Shown here one piece after another: positions 51,877 to 61,931 of a DNA stretch of 64,000 nucleotides; position 1 is the first letter of the stretch, and every line of letters begins with the position of its first letter. The notes beneath the pieces were generated by a model, which worked only from the letters and a program-made list of their open reading frames with translations, was not told the origin of the DNA and did not search any database. Origin of the DNA: Flavobacteriales bacterium (GTDB lineage: Bacteria; Bacteroidota; Bacteroidia; Flavobacteriales_F; PHOS-HE28); NCBI GenBank assembly GCA_016788635.1, contig JAEUSU010000011.1, positions 1 to 64,000 of the forward strand, given 5' to 3'. A program made the position numbers and the translations under genes.

Positions 51877-52884
51877 TCACATGAGGATGTCGTGCACCGG
51901 CACCAGCGGTTCAGGCACCTGCTTCTCGCCGATCATCTGCAGCAGGTCGATCTCGATCGCGCGGCACAGTGCGGCCATGGGGATGTCGTTCGCGTTGCCC
52001 TCAAAGGGGTTCTCCGTGGCCTCGCCGATCTTCTCCATGGTGTGGAACACCCAGGCCACCAGGGCGGTGAAGGGAATGGTGAGCCATACGAGGTGCTCAC
52101 TCAGGCCCGCGAACTCGCGCAACATGCCGAAAGGAAGCAGGAGGATGAAGAGCCATACGAAGTAGAGGTTCACCGTGGCGAACTGGCGTGGATAGGGGAA
52201 GTTCTTGATGCGCTCGCACTTGCCCTGCTCGTCATAGAGCGCGCCCAGCAGGCGCGCCAGCTGCACATGCCGGTAGTCGCTGAGCATGCCTTTCACGTGC
52301 AAGGCACGGATGTCCGCGGATTGTGCCGCGAGCAGTTGTGTGGCGGGGTTGGCCGTGGTAAGTACCGCCTCACGTTCCTCCTTGTCCAGCAGTGGCGCCA
52401 GACGCTCGTGCAGGTCACCGGCATGCTCGGGCACCTTGAAGTTGCGCTGGAACTCGCGGTTGTGGGGTTTGTTCATGTTCTCCCAGTAGCGTGGGCTCCG
52501 GAGTTGGTAGCGTAATGCCATGAGCCACGCCACATGCCGAAGGACCAGCCGCCGCTGCACGGCCCGCAGTTCCGCTTCATCGGCCGTGGAGCACATGGGC
52601 AGGTCGCGGGCCATGACACCCCAGGTGCGGCTCACGTTCACGATGGCGCCCCAGATCTTGCGCGCCTCCCACAGGCGGTCGTAGGTGGCGTTGTTCTTGA
52701 AGCCCACGAGGAAGGCGACGGCCGTGCCCACCAGGGCGATGGGCAGCCAGGGCAGCACCATCTGCTTCCATCCCAGCAGCTGGAACGCCACCGTGGGCAC
52801 CGCACCGATCAAGAGAAAGACGTAGATCTCCCGACGGGTCCATAGCAGGACCTGCCTCACCGTGAATTTGTGGCCGGCATGCAT
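51877..52884 (-). CDS. Bestrophin-like chloride channel family protein
   Basis: Start is at 52884 (MHAGHKFTVRQ), 335 residues. Family features: four membrane segments with FLVGFKNNATYDRLWEARKIWGAIVN, a conserved N-RWWE-like helix, and FTALVAWVFHTMEKIGEATENPFEGNANDIPMAALCRAIEIDLLQMIGE near the C-terminus, listed here in shorter segments as ENPFEGNANDIPM. Bacterial bestrophins form pentameric anion or cation channels. Same strand as DUF6653 upstream (25-base gap) and the SLC13 permease downstream. Confidence 0.9.
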   Translation of the reverse strand: MHAGHKFTVRQVLLWTRREIYVFLLIGAVPTVAFQLLGWKQMVLPWLPIALVGTAVAFLVGFKNNATYDRLWEARKIWGAIVNVSRTWGVMARDLPMCSTADEAELRAVQRRLVLRHVAWLMALRYQLRSPRYWENMNKPHNREFQRNFKVPEHAGDLHERLAPLLDKEEREAVLTTANPATQLLAAQSADIRALHVKGMLSDYRHVQLARLLGALYDEQGKCERIKNFPYPRQFATVNLYFVWLFILLLPFGMLREFAGLSEHLVWLTIPFTALVAWVFHTMEKIGEATENPFEGNANDIPMAALCRAIEIDLLQMIGEKQVPEPLVPVHDILM

Positions 52885-52909
52885 GATGGAAAGGTAGAAG
52901 GACCGCGGT

Positions 52910-53416
52910 TCACTCCATCCATGCGGCATATGCCGGGTGCACAGCGGACATGTCGCGGTACAACCACGCCATGCGGTCGAGGAACCACAGCTTGCCGGCG
53001 TAGACCAATGCGGCACCAAGGAGGGTGGCCCACAGGTGAAGGCTCCATACGCCCCAGAAGACCAGGATGGCACCCATGGCGGCCACACCGCTCAGCACGT
53101 TCGGTGCGAGGCGATGGTGCCCGGGCACCGGCACCTCCTTCCTGGCCATCCAGACACGCTCGCCGAAAACGGCCTGGGAAGCCCAATGACGGTAGTGTTC
53201 CGGCGGTGGGAAAAGGTGCGGGTTCATCCAGTTCCAGGCAAGCACCGCTGCAATGGGAATAAGGCACCACCAGTCGATCCACACACGGCTCCACACGGCC
53301 ACTATCAACAGCGGCAGCACGGTGTTGCGCGTCCACACGCTCCATGGGTTGGCGTGGCGGAGCCAGGTATGGTCATCGAGCGCGAAGGCCCTGGCTATGC
53401 GCTGCTCGATGGTCAC
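52910..53416 (-). CDS. DUF6653-family membrane protein
   Basis: 168 residues. The family signature DDHTWLRHANPWSVWTR is at the N-terminus, with three to four hydrophobic segments (LPLLIVAVWSRVWIDWW, LSGVAAMGAILVFWGVWSL). Function unknown. Only seven bases separate it from the RND permease gene, so it is probably the next cistron of the efflux operon. Confidence 0.8.
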   Translation of the reverse strand: MTIEQRIARAFALDDHTWLRHANPWSVWTRNTVLPLLIVAVWSRVWIDWWCLIPIAAVLAWNWMNPHLFPPPEHYRHWASQAVFGERVWMARKEVPVPGHHRLAPNVLSGVAAMGAILVFWGVWSLHLWATLLGAALVYAGKLWFLDRMAWLYRDMSAVHPAYAAWME

Positions 53417-53423
53417 CTGCAGA

Positions 53424-56400
53424 TCAGGCTTGAACGGTCACGGGCTCCACCTTGCCCCCATTCCCGCTCGTGGTCATCTCCCTTACGGGCACCCACCGGT
53501 ACAGCACCTTGGTGAGCAGCAGGAACATCATGGGCACGATCACCAGGGTGAGGAAGGTGGCGAAGACGAGGCCGAAGATGACCGTCCAGCTCATGGGGCC
53601 CCAGAAGATGGTGTTGTCGCCACCCAGTACGAACTGCGCATCGAGCTGACTGAAGAGGGTGAAGAAGTTGATGTTGATGCCTATGGCCAGCGGGATGAGG
53701 CCCAGCACCGTGGTGATGGCCGTGAGCAGCACGGGGCGCAAACGGCGCGCACCGGCGTCCTCGATGGTCTTGAGCACCTCGGCCATGGGCAGGCGCTGGT
53801 CGGGCCGCAGGCCCAGCTCCGCCTTGCGGCGGTTCTGCAGCAGCAGCATGAAGTCCACCAGCACAATGGCATTGTTCACCACGATGCCCGCGAGCGAGAT
53901 GATGCCCACCATGGTCATCATGATCACGAACTCCATGCGGAAGATCACCAGGCCAAGGAAGACGCCGATGAGCGAGAACACCACGCTGCTGACGATGATG
54001 GCCGGGATGGCCGCGCTGTTGAACTGCGCCACAATGATCATGAAGACCAGGAAGACGGCGATCAGGAGCGCCGTGCTGAGGAAGGTCATCTCCTTGGCCT
54101 GCTCCTTCAGTTCGCCGGTGAACTCGTAGGTGAAACGCGGGTCCTTCGGGTAGGCCTCGAAGGCGGCGATCACATTGTTCACCACCTGCTCCTTGGCGAA
54201 CTCATCGGTGACGTTGCTGTGCACCTGCACCATGCGCTTGAGGTCCTTGCGCTTCACGGCGCTGTATGTGCTGGTGTATCTCGGTGTGGCCAGCGCGCTG
54301 ATCGGCACCTGGCGGATCTGCCCGTTGGTCTGGTCGCGGAAGGTGACGCGCATGCCCAGGAGCTGCTCCGGGTCGTAGCGGTACTCGTCCTTCAGGCGGA
54401 TGTTCACCGGGTAATCATCCTCGCCCTGTTTGTAGGTGCTCACTTCACGGCCGTAGAGTCCGGTGCGCAATGCATCACCAATGGCCCAGGTGCTCACGTT
54501 GTACCGGCGGGCTTTTGCGCGGTCGATCTCGATGGGCATCTCGGGCTTGCCCATCTCAATGTCGAGCTTGAGCTCCTCCACCTTGTCGATGTGCTGGTCC
54601 TTGAGGAAGTCGCGCACCTTCTCACCTTCGGCGATCAGCGCGAGCACGTCATCGCCCTTGATCTCCAGGTTGATGGCTTTGGGCACCGGCGGTCCGGCGG
54701 GGTCCTTGTCCACGATGAGCGTCACACCCGGAACGCCCCGCACAGCCTCGCGGATCTCCTGCATCAGGTGCATGGAGCGCAGGCCCCGGCGCTCGGCGTA
54801 CTTCGCGAAGGTGACCTGCACGCGGCCCTTGTGCGGTGTGGCGTCGAAGCTGGGCCCGCTCATGGGGTCGCTGGTGCCTTCGCCCACCTGCGCGATCACG
54901 CTGGTGACCATGAAGTTCCTGAGCCGGTTCACCGTGTTGCCGTCGGGCAGGGTGTCGATCACCTCATCATTGAACACGGGCTTCGCCAGCACGGCTTCGA
55001 TCCGGCGCTCCACCTCCCGGGTGGTGGCATCGGTCTCCATGATGTCCGTGCCGATGGGCTTCTCAATGAACACGTTCACGTATAGCGGCTCGTTCACCGG
55101 GAAGAAGAGCGTATTGGGTGGGAAGATGCCCGTGAGCATGAAGGAGAAGATGAGCAGGCCGATGGTGCCCAGGAACAGGTTCCGCGGCCGCTTGCCCTGC
55201 AGCGCCCATACAAGGAAATTGCGGTAGCGATCTTCAATGCGCGGCATCAGCACGTTCTGGAAGCGCATGCTGGCCGGGTAGAGGAAATAGTGGTTGATGT
55301 AGCCGAACACGCCGAACACGAAGGCGAGATTGCCGAGCGTAAAGAGGAAGGTGTTGCCGGTGAAGTGACCCGTAAGGCTGAAGAGCAGGCCCAGACCGGT
55401 CATCCACCCGCCCACTTTGAAGGTGAGCCAGCGTGGCGGTCCGTCCTGCTTCACGCGCATGTAGCGCGAGGCCAGCATGGGGTTGACGATGAGGCCCACA
55501 AAGAGCGAGGAGGCCAGCACCACCATGAGGGTGATGGGCAGGAACTTCATGAACTCGCCCATGATGCCAGGCCACATCAAGAGCGGGATGAACACCGCCA
55601 CCGTGGTGGCCGTACTGGCGATGATGGGCCAGGCCACCTCACCAATGCCGTTCTTGGCCGCACGCACTGGATCCTGCCCCTCGCCCATGAGACGGTGGGT
55701 GTTCTCGACGACCACGATGCCATTGTCCACCAGCATGCCCAGGGCGAGCACCAGGCTGAAGAGCACCATCATGTTGAGGGTGTAGCCCATGCTGTTGAGC
55801 ACGATGAAGCTGAGCAGCATGCTCATGGGGATGGCGATGCCCACGAACACGGCGTTGCGCAGGCCCAGGAAGAACATCAGCACGGCCACCACCAGCAGCA
55901 CGCCGAAGATGATCGAGTTCTCCAGCTCGTCCACCTGTGTGCGGGTCTGGTCGCTCATGTCGCCGGTGATGGATACGCTGAGGTCGCGCGGGAGCACATC
56001 GCGCTGGAAGCGGCTCAGCTGGGCCTTCACACTATCGCTGAGCACGAGCAGGTTCTTGCCACTGCGCTTGATCACGTCCACCATCACCACTGGCTTGCCG
56101 AACTCGCGGGCGAAGCTGGTGGGCTCCACATAAGTGAAGGCCACGTCGGCGATCTCACCCAAACGCACGATCTCCAGATTCTCCTGCTTCACGATGATCT
56201 CCTTCACCTCCACCGGGTCGGTGAACTCGCCGCTCACGCTCACCGTGCGGCGCAGGCCGTCCACGAGCACTTCGCCACCGCTCACGCTCACGTTCTCCTG
56301 CTGCACGGCGCTGGCCACATCCTGGAAGCTCACCTGCCGTGCCTCCATCTTGGGCAGGTCGAGGCTGATGCGCAACTCCTTCTTGGGCACGCCACGGATC

Positions 56401-56972
56401 TCCACCTTGTTCACTTCTTCAAGGTTCTCCAGCTTGTCCTCAAGTTGTTCGGCCCACTTGTTCAGTTGGTCCAGGCTGTAGTCACCGCTGAGGTTGATGT
56501 TCATCACCGGCATCATCTCCGAGAAGTTCATCTCGAACACACCGGGCTCAGCAGGCAGGTCGGTGGGGAAGTCGGGGTCGGCCTTCGCCTTGTCCACGGC
56601 ATCCTTCACCTTGCGCAGCGCCTCGGTGGGCGATACACTGAAGTCGAACTTCACATCGATGGTGCTGTAGCCCTGCACGCTTGTGCTCAGGATGTCATCA
56701 ATTCCGGTGATGGTCTTGAGCTCCTTCTCGATGGGGCGTGTCACGAGCTTCTCCATGTCCTCGGGCGAGTTACCGGGATAGAAGGTGCTCACGAAGATCT
56801 CCGGCGTCACCACCTCGGGAAAGGCCTCGCGGGGCATGGCCTGGTAGGCGTTCCAGCCCATGAGGGCGATGAGGATGGTGAGCACCATCACCGTGGCGCG
56901 GTTGTCCACCGCCCACGAAGAGATGCTGAAGCGCTTGCTGTCGGAGATGGATCGGCCGTTGTCGTGTGACAT
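53424..56972 (-). CDS. RND-family efflux permease (inner-membrane pump)
   Basis: Start is at 56972 (MSHDNGRSIS), 1182 residues, on the long side for this class. Twelve membrane segments in two halves, with the proton-relay region GMLVDNGIVVVENTHRLMGE in the first half and NNAIVLVDFMLLL in the second, and two large periplasmic loops. It would form a tripartite pump with the adaptor and TolC proteins encoded upstream. Substrate not inferable; heavy-metal type residues are not obvious, so drug, lipid or other hydrophobic export is likely. Followed by DUF6653. Confidence 0.94.
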   Translation of the reverse strand: MSHDNGRSISDSKRFSISSWAVDNRATVMVLTILIALMGWNAYQAMPREAFPEVVTPEIFVSTFYPGNSPEDMEKLVTRPIEKELKTITGIDDILSTSVQGYSTIDVKFDFSVSPTEALRKVKDAVDKAKADPDFPTDLPAEPGVFEMNFSEMMPVMNINLSGDYSLDQLNKWAEQLEDKLENLEEVNKVEIRGVPKKELRISLDLPKMEARQVSFQDVASAVQQENVSVSGGEVLVDGLRRTVSVSGEFTDPVEVKEIIVKQENLEIVRLGEIADVAFTYVEPTSFAREFGKPVVMVDVIKRSGKNLLVLSDSVKAQLSRFQRDVLPRDLSVSITGDMSDQTRTQVDELENSIIFGVLLVVAVLMFFLGLRNAVFVGIAIPMSMLLSFIVLNSMGYTLNMMVLFSLVLALGMLVDNGIVVVENTHRLMGEGQDPVRAAKNGIGEVAWPIIASTATTVAVFIPLLMWPGIMGEFMKFLPITLMVVLASSLFVGLIVNPMLASRYMRVKQDGPPRWLTFKVGGWMTGLGLLFSLTGHFTGNTFLFTLGNLAFVFGVFGYINHYFLYPASMRFQNVLMPRIEDRYRNFLVWALQGKRPRNLFLGTIGLLIFSFMLTGIFPPNTLFFPVNEPLYVNVFIEKPIGTDIMETDATTREVERRIEAVLAKPVFNDEVIDTLPDGNTVNRLRNFMVTSVIAQVGEGTSDPMSGPSFDATPHKGRVQVTFAKYAERRGLRSMHLMQEIREAVRGVPGVTLIVDKDPAGPPVPKAINLEIKGDDVLALIAEGEKVRDFLKDQHIDKVEELKLDIEMGKPEMPIEIDRAKARRYNVSTWAIGDALRTGLYGREVSTYKQGEDDYPVNIRLKDEYRYDPEQLLGMRVTFRDQTNGQIRQVPISALATPRYTSTYSAVKRKDLKRMVQVHSNVTDEFAKEQVVNNVIAAFEAYPKDPRFTYEFTGELKEQAKEMTFLSTALLIAVFLVFMIIVAQFNSAAIPAIIVSSVVFSLIGVFLGLVIFRMEFVIMMTMVGIISLAGIVVNNAIVLVDFMLLLQNRRKAELGLRPDQRLPMAEVLKTIEDAGARRLRPVLLTAITTVLGLIPLAIGININFFTLFSQLDAQFVLGGDNTIFWGPMSWTVIFGLVFATFLTLVIVPMMFLLLTKVLYRWVPVREMTTSGNGGKVEPVTVQA

Positions 56973-56991
56973 GGGGGTCGCTATTCTCACT

Positions 56992-57097
56992 ACCAAGGCA
57001 CAGAGGTCAGCGGGAACTGCCGACCGTATGCGCCGCTTGGGGTGTGGTTCTACTTCCTGTTCTTGATGCCTCTGTGTTGTTTCCGTGCCTTCGTGGT
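56992..57097. repeat. Imperfect inverted repeat between adaptor and RND genes
   Basis: ACCAAGGCACAGAGG at the left faces a longer arm CCTCTGTGTTGTTTCC followed by GTGCCTTCGTGGT at the right. It is similar in composition to the element at 2909-3005 and lies in the only large gap (130 bases) of the efflux operon. Confidence 0.5.
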
Positions 57098-57102
57098 CTA
57101 CC

Positions 57103-58254
57103 TCATGCGCCCTTCAGCACCTGCACCTCCTGCTGGTCCACCACCAGGCGTGCGCCCTGGTCGATCAGGTGCTCGCCGCCCTTGAGGGCCTTCTCATCGC
57201 GTTCGATCAGCAACTCGCCGCCCTGCGCGCTTAGCACCTTCACGAAGAGCTTCCGCGTTTGGGCCATGCCGTCCTTCTCCTCCAGCACGAACACATAGGG
57301 ATCGCCCGCGCTGTTCTCCATCACCAACCGGCTGGGCACCACCAGCGCGTCGGGCACTTCCAGGTCGCGGATGCGCACGTTCACGAGCTGGTTGGGGCGG
57401 AGCTTGGAGCCGTTGTTGAACCGAAGGGTCACCTTGAAGGTGCGGTTGTTCGGGTTGATGTACTGCCCGCACTGATCGATGGTGGCCATGAGCTTCTCCC
57501 CGGTCTCCGGGATGTGCACTTCCACGGGATCACCGGTCTTCACCTTGGTGAGCAGGTCCTCCGCCAGGTCCACCTCGATGCTGGCCTTGCCGAGGGCCAC
57601 CACGCGTGCCACCGGCTGCATGGGGTTGGCCATGTCGCCCAGGTTGGGGAAGATCTCGTCCACCACACCGGCGAAGGGCGCGATCACCCTGGCACTGCGC
57701 AACTGTTCCTGCAGGGCCTTCAGCTGGGCTTCGGAAGCCTCCTTGCGTGTCTTCGCTTCCAGGTACTGCACCTCACTGCCGATCTTCTGCTCCCACAGTT
57801 TCGCCTGCCGCTCGAACACGGTGCGGGCGAGCTCGGCACTTGTCCGCGCCTGTTGCACCTGTTGCTCCAGCGCATCGGTGTCGATCTCCACGATCTCCTG
57901 ACCCTGGCGCACGCTCTGGCCCTGTTGCACCAGGATGCGGCGCACTTCACCGCCCGCCGTGCTGTAGACGAGGGCGTTCTGGTCGGCACGCACGCTGCCG
58001 TGCGCATCGGTCCAGTGGGTGAAGGTCTTGGGCTGCAGGGCGAAGGTGGTCACCATGGGCAGTGTGCGCTTCTGATCGGGATCGTGGCGCACCAGCCAGG
58101 CCTCCACCTCCGCAATGGCCTTGTTCACCTTTTCGCGTTCGGTCTTGAGGGAGTCGCGCTCCGCGCGTTTGGCCGCCAGCTGTGCGTCCATATCGGGTGC
58201 TCCGCCGCAGGCCATGAGCACCAGTGTGCCCAGAATGAGGATGTGCTGTTTCAT
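57103..58254 (-). CDS. RND efflux periplasmic adaptor (membrane-fusion protein)
   Basis: Start is at 58254 (MKQHILILG), 383 residues. Lipobox LMAC at the N-terminus, long coiled-coil hairpin (EQQVQQARTSAELARTVFER ... KEASEAQLKALQEQL), lipoyl half-motifs (GEVRRILVQQGQSVRQGQEI and ARVIAPFAGVVDEIFPNLGD) and beta-barrel domain, the classic HlyD/AcrA layout. It links the pump to the TolC channel. Nineteen bases after the TolC gene. Confidence 0.94.
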   Translation of the reverse strand: MKQHILILGTLVLMACGGAPDMDAQLAAKRAERDSLKTEREKVNKAIAEVEAWLVRHDPDQKRTLPMVTTFALQPKTFTHWTDAHGSVRADQNALVYSTAGGEVRRILVQQGQSVRQGQEIVEIDTDALEQQVQQARTSAELARTVFERQAKLWEQKIGSEVQYLEAKTRKEASEAQLKALQEQLRSARVIAPFAGVVDEIFPNLGDMANPMQPVARVVALGKASIEVDLAEDLLTKVKTGDPVEVHIPETGEKLMATIDQCGQYINPNNRTFKVTLRFNNGSKLRPNQLVNVRIRDLEVPDALVVPSRLVMENSAGDPYVFVLEEKDGMAQTRKLFVKVLSAQGGELLIERDEKALKGGEHLIDQGARLVVDQQEVQVLKGA

Positions 58255-58273
58255 GATCGGCTGGTGGGTGGCA

Positions 58274-59599
58274 TCAGAACCGGTCCAGTGCACGGCGCAG
58301 TTCGGCGCGCGCGTTCACCAGGGTGGCGATGCGGTTGATGTAGTTCTGCTGAATGGTGATGTAGTTGTTCTGTTCCGTGGTGAGCTCGAAGCTGCTGGCC
58401 ACACCTTCGGTGAACTTCACGCTGGTGCGTTCAAAGACGGACTTGGAGAGCCGCAGCCGCTCGCGTTCGCTGTTGAAGAGGGCCTGCGCGGTGGTCACAT
58501 CGCTCAGGCGCTGGTCGTACTCCAGGCGCAGGCGCTGCTCGGTCATCTCCCGGTTCACCTCCGCCTGTTCCAGGCCTATGCGCGCCTGGGCCACGCGGTT
58601 GGAGCGCATGCCACTGCTGAAGATGGGCACGTTCAACCCCACGCCCCATTGGCTGGCGGGGAACCAGGGGATCTCCCCATCGATGGGTTGGAAGACCAGA
58701 TCGTTGTACTGCTGCTGATGGCTCAGGAAACCGTTGAGGGTGGGCAGGTAGGCGGCCTTCTCCTTGCGCATCTGCAGGGTCTGCAGCCTTACGATGGTGC
58801 CGGCGATACGGCTGTCCACATGCTGGTTCAGGTCGAAGGGGGTCTTGTCGAGGTTGGTCTCCTCGGGGTCCTCCATCAGTTTGTCCAGCGCATCGGTGAG
58901 GCGGAGCGGGGTGTTGGCCGGCAGGCCAAGGACGAAGCGCAGCATGTTGCGCGCCAGTTCGGCCTGGCGTTGGAAGATGAGGCGCTGGTCGCGCATGTTG
59001 GCCACCTCGATCCGCAGCCGGTCCACGTCGGTGCTTTCCATGAAGCCGTTCTCCACCATCACTTCGCTCTCGCGCAGGCTGCGCTCCAGCACGGGCACGG
59101 TCTCGTCGATCAGACGCGCCCCTTCATCCGCCGCCAGCACGGCGAAGTAGGACTTGGCGGCCTGGAGCTGGGCGTCCTTCGCGGCGCGCTCCAGTTCCTC
59201 CTCGCTCTGCTTGCGCAGCTCGCGCGTGGCCTGCAGGCCGATGATGTAGGTGCCATCGAAGAGCAGCTGGTCCAGCCGTATGCCGGCGTTGGCCGCCCAC
59301 GGCAGAGCGAACTGCGCCTCCAGGAGCTTGGGCTCCCCGCCGAAGAAGTTGGGCACCACCTGGATGGGCACTTCGATCCAGTTCGCCAGGGAGGCGCTCG
59401 CGTTCACCTGTGGCAGCCCGATGGCCATCACTTCGTTGATGCGCTTGTTGGCCTTTTCCGCCTCCAACACACTGGTGCGCACGGCATAGCTCTGCGTGGC
59501 CGCCAGGGCCATGGCCTGCCGCAGTGAGATGTCCATCGGTCCTTGTGCCCCGGCACCCATGCTCAGTACAAGGGTGGTGATGATCGTGGCGTTCCTCAT
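58274..59599 (-). CDS. TolC-family outer-membrane efflux channel
   Basis: 441 residues. Signal peptide (MRNATIITTLVLSMGAGAQG), two repeated halves rich in long amphipathic helices (LRESEVMVENGFMESTDVDRLRIE, VNREMTEQRLRLEYDQRLSDV), ending RAELRRALDRF. Start overlaps the TetR stop by ATGA (59596-59599). It forms the exit duct of the pump. Confidence 0.94.
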   Translation of the reverse strand: MRNATIITTLVLSMGAGAQGPMDISLRQAMALAATQSYAVRTSVLEAEKANKRINEVMAIGLPQVNASASLANWIEVPIQVVPNFFGGEPKLLEAQFALPWAANAGIRLDQLLFDGTYIIGLQATRELRKQSEEELERAAKDAQLQAAKSYFAVLAADEGARLIDETVPVLERSLRESEVMVENGFMESTDVDRLRIEVANMRDQRLIFQRQAELARNMLRFVLGLPANTPLRLTDALDKLMEDPEETNLDKTPFDLNQHVDSRIAGTIVRLQTLQMRKEKAAYLPTLNGFLSHQQQYNDLVFQPIDGEIPWFPASQWGVGLNVPIFSSGMRSNRVAQARIGLEQAEVNREMTEQRLRLEYDQRLSDVTTAQALFNSERERLRLSKSVFERTSVKFTEGVASSFELTTEQNNYITIQQNYINRIATLVNARAELRRALDRF

Positions 59600-60213
59600 T
59601 TGCGGCGGATATTGGCGTATTTCTTTTCCAGGTGCTTCAGCCCCCTTTCAGTGGCGATGCCATGGATGTGGTAGTCGAACAGTTTCCAGATGACGTCCTC
59701 GAACCGGTATTGGTCCGGCGGGAAGAGGCGGCCGTCGAACGTGATGTCGAACCGCGAGATGTAGATGCGCGTGATCACGTCAATGTCCATGTCCTTGCGG
59801 TACAGGCCCTCCTTCACCCCTTTGGTCAGGTTCTGCGATACACAGGCATAGATGTCCTGCCGTTCGGTGCTCTCCAGCAGGTGCCAGGCCTCGGGATGGT
59901 ACTTCTGCAGGTCGAAGTGCACCGAGGGGTGCAACTGCCCCACCTGGGAGGCCACAAAGCGCGTGATCTCATAACTCTCGTCGATCGCGCTGTAGCCCTG
60001 CTCGCAAATGCCCAGAATGCAGCCCCGGTGGTTCTTCGTGATGTGCTCGATGGTGCGCTGAACAAGCTCGTTCTTGTCCTTCACATACTGGTACAGGGTC
60101 TTCTTGCTGATGCGCAGGTGCTGGGCGATATCGTCCATGTTCACGCTGCGAATGCCCAGCCGCATGAAGACCTTCCCGGCCTCGTCAATGATGTGTTGCT
60201 CGCGTTCGTCCAT
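59596..60213 (-). CDS. TetR-family repressor of the efflux operon
   Basis: Start is at 60213 (MDEREQHIID), 205 residues. Helix-turn-helix at about 25-45 (NMDDIAQHLRISKKTLYQYVKDKNEL) with a ligand-binding C-terminal domain. First gene of the operon. An 8-bp perfect inverted repeat (60251-60258 with 60272-60279) sits upstream and is the likely operator, so the repressor is expected to control itself and the pump in response to a toxic ligand. Confidence 0.93.
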   Translation of the reverse strand: MDEREQHIIDEAGKVFMRLGIRSVNMDDIAQHLRISKKTLYQYVKDKNELVQRTIEHITKNHRGCILGICEQGYSAIDESYEITRFVASQVGQLHPSVHFDLQKYHPEAWHLLESTERQDIYACVSQNLTKGVKEGLYRKDMDIDVITRIYISRFDITFDGRLFPPDQYRFEDVIWKLFDYHIHGIATERGLKHLEKKYANIRRK

Positions 60214-60225
60214 GATCAGGGGCCG

Positions 60226-60233
60226 CAAATGTA
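60226..60233 (-). promoter_or_regulatory. -7 element of the efflux operon
   Basis: TACATTTG on the minus strand, an exact TAnnTTTG match, close before the start at 60213, which implies a very short leader. The operator lies just upstream. Confidence 0.55.
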
Positions 60234-60250
60234 GAGGAACGGAATACAAT

Positions 60251-60279
60251 GGAAACAAACTGCCTGTCACATTGTTTCC
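60251..60279. promoter_or_regulatory. Putative TetR operator
   Basis: GGAAACAA (60251-60258) and TTGTTTCC (60272-60279), perfect 8-bp arms with a 13-base spacer, between the divergent tetR and asnS genes and immediately upstream of the tetR promoter. Confidence 0.65.
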
Positions 60280-60428
60280 GCCGTTTATCCATTTGATCGG
60301 CCGCTCGTCCAGATCACCCGCTGTCCGTCACTCCTTCAGGCTCGTTCCAGCGTTGTTCCTTTGCGGCCGGACCGGTCGGGGGCAGGCCATTCCTGGCCCG
60401 CTCTTCCGATCACCCGATCATCCGATCC

Positions 60429-61880
<1,452 letters not shown>

Positions 61881-61897
61881 GTGCTCGGACACTTACT

Positions 61898-61928
61898 TGA
61901 AAAATAGAATCCGAACTTCTATTTTTCA
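61898..61928. promoter_or_regulatory. Perfect AT-rich palindrome upstream of the DUF4143 ATPase
   Basis: TGAAAAATAGAA (61898-61909) and TTCTATTTTTCA (61917-61928), perfect 12-bp arms with a 7-base spacer, ending four bases before the start codon. It is strikingly AT-rich in GC-rich DNA. Could be an operator or a translation-blocking hairpin. Confidence 0.75.
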
Positions 61929-61931
61929 CCC

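Noticed and set aside
53253-56969. Very long plus-strand ORFs (610 and 559 residues) opposite the RND permease gene
   Set aside because: Histidine-rich mirror frames of a GC-rich coding region; the minus strand encodes an obvious RND pump. Several similar antisense ORFs elsewhere were dropped for the same reason.
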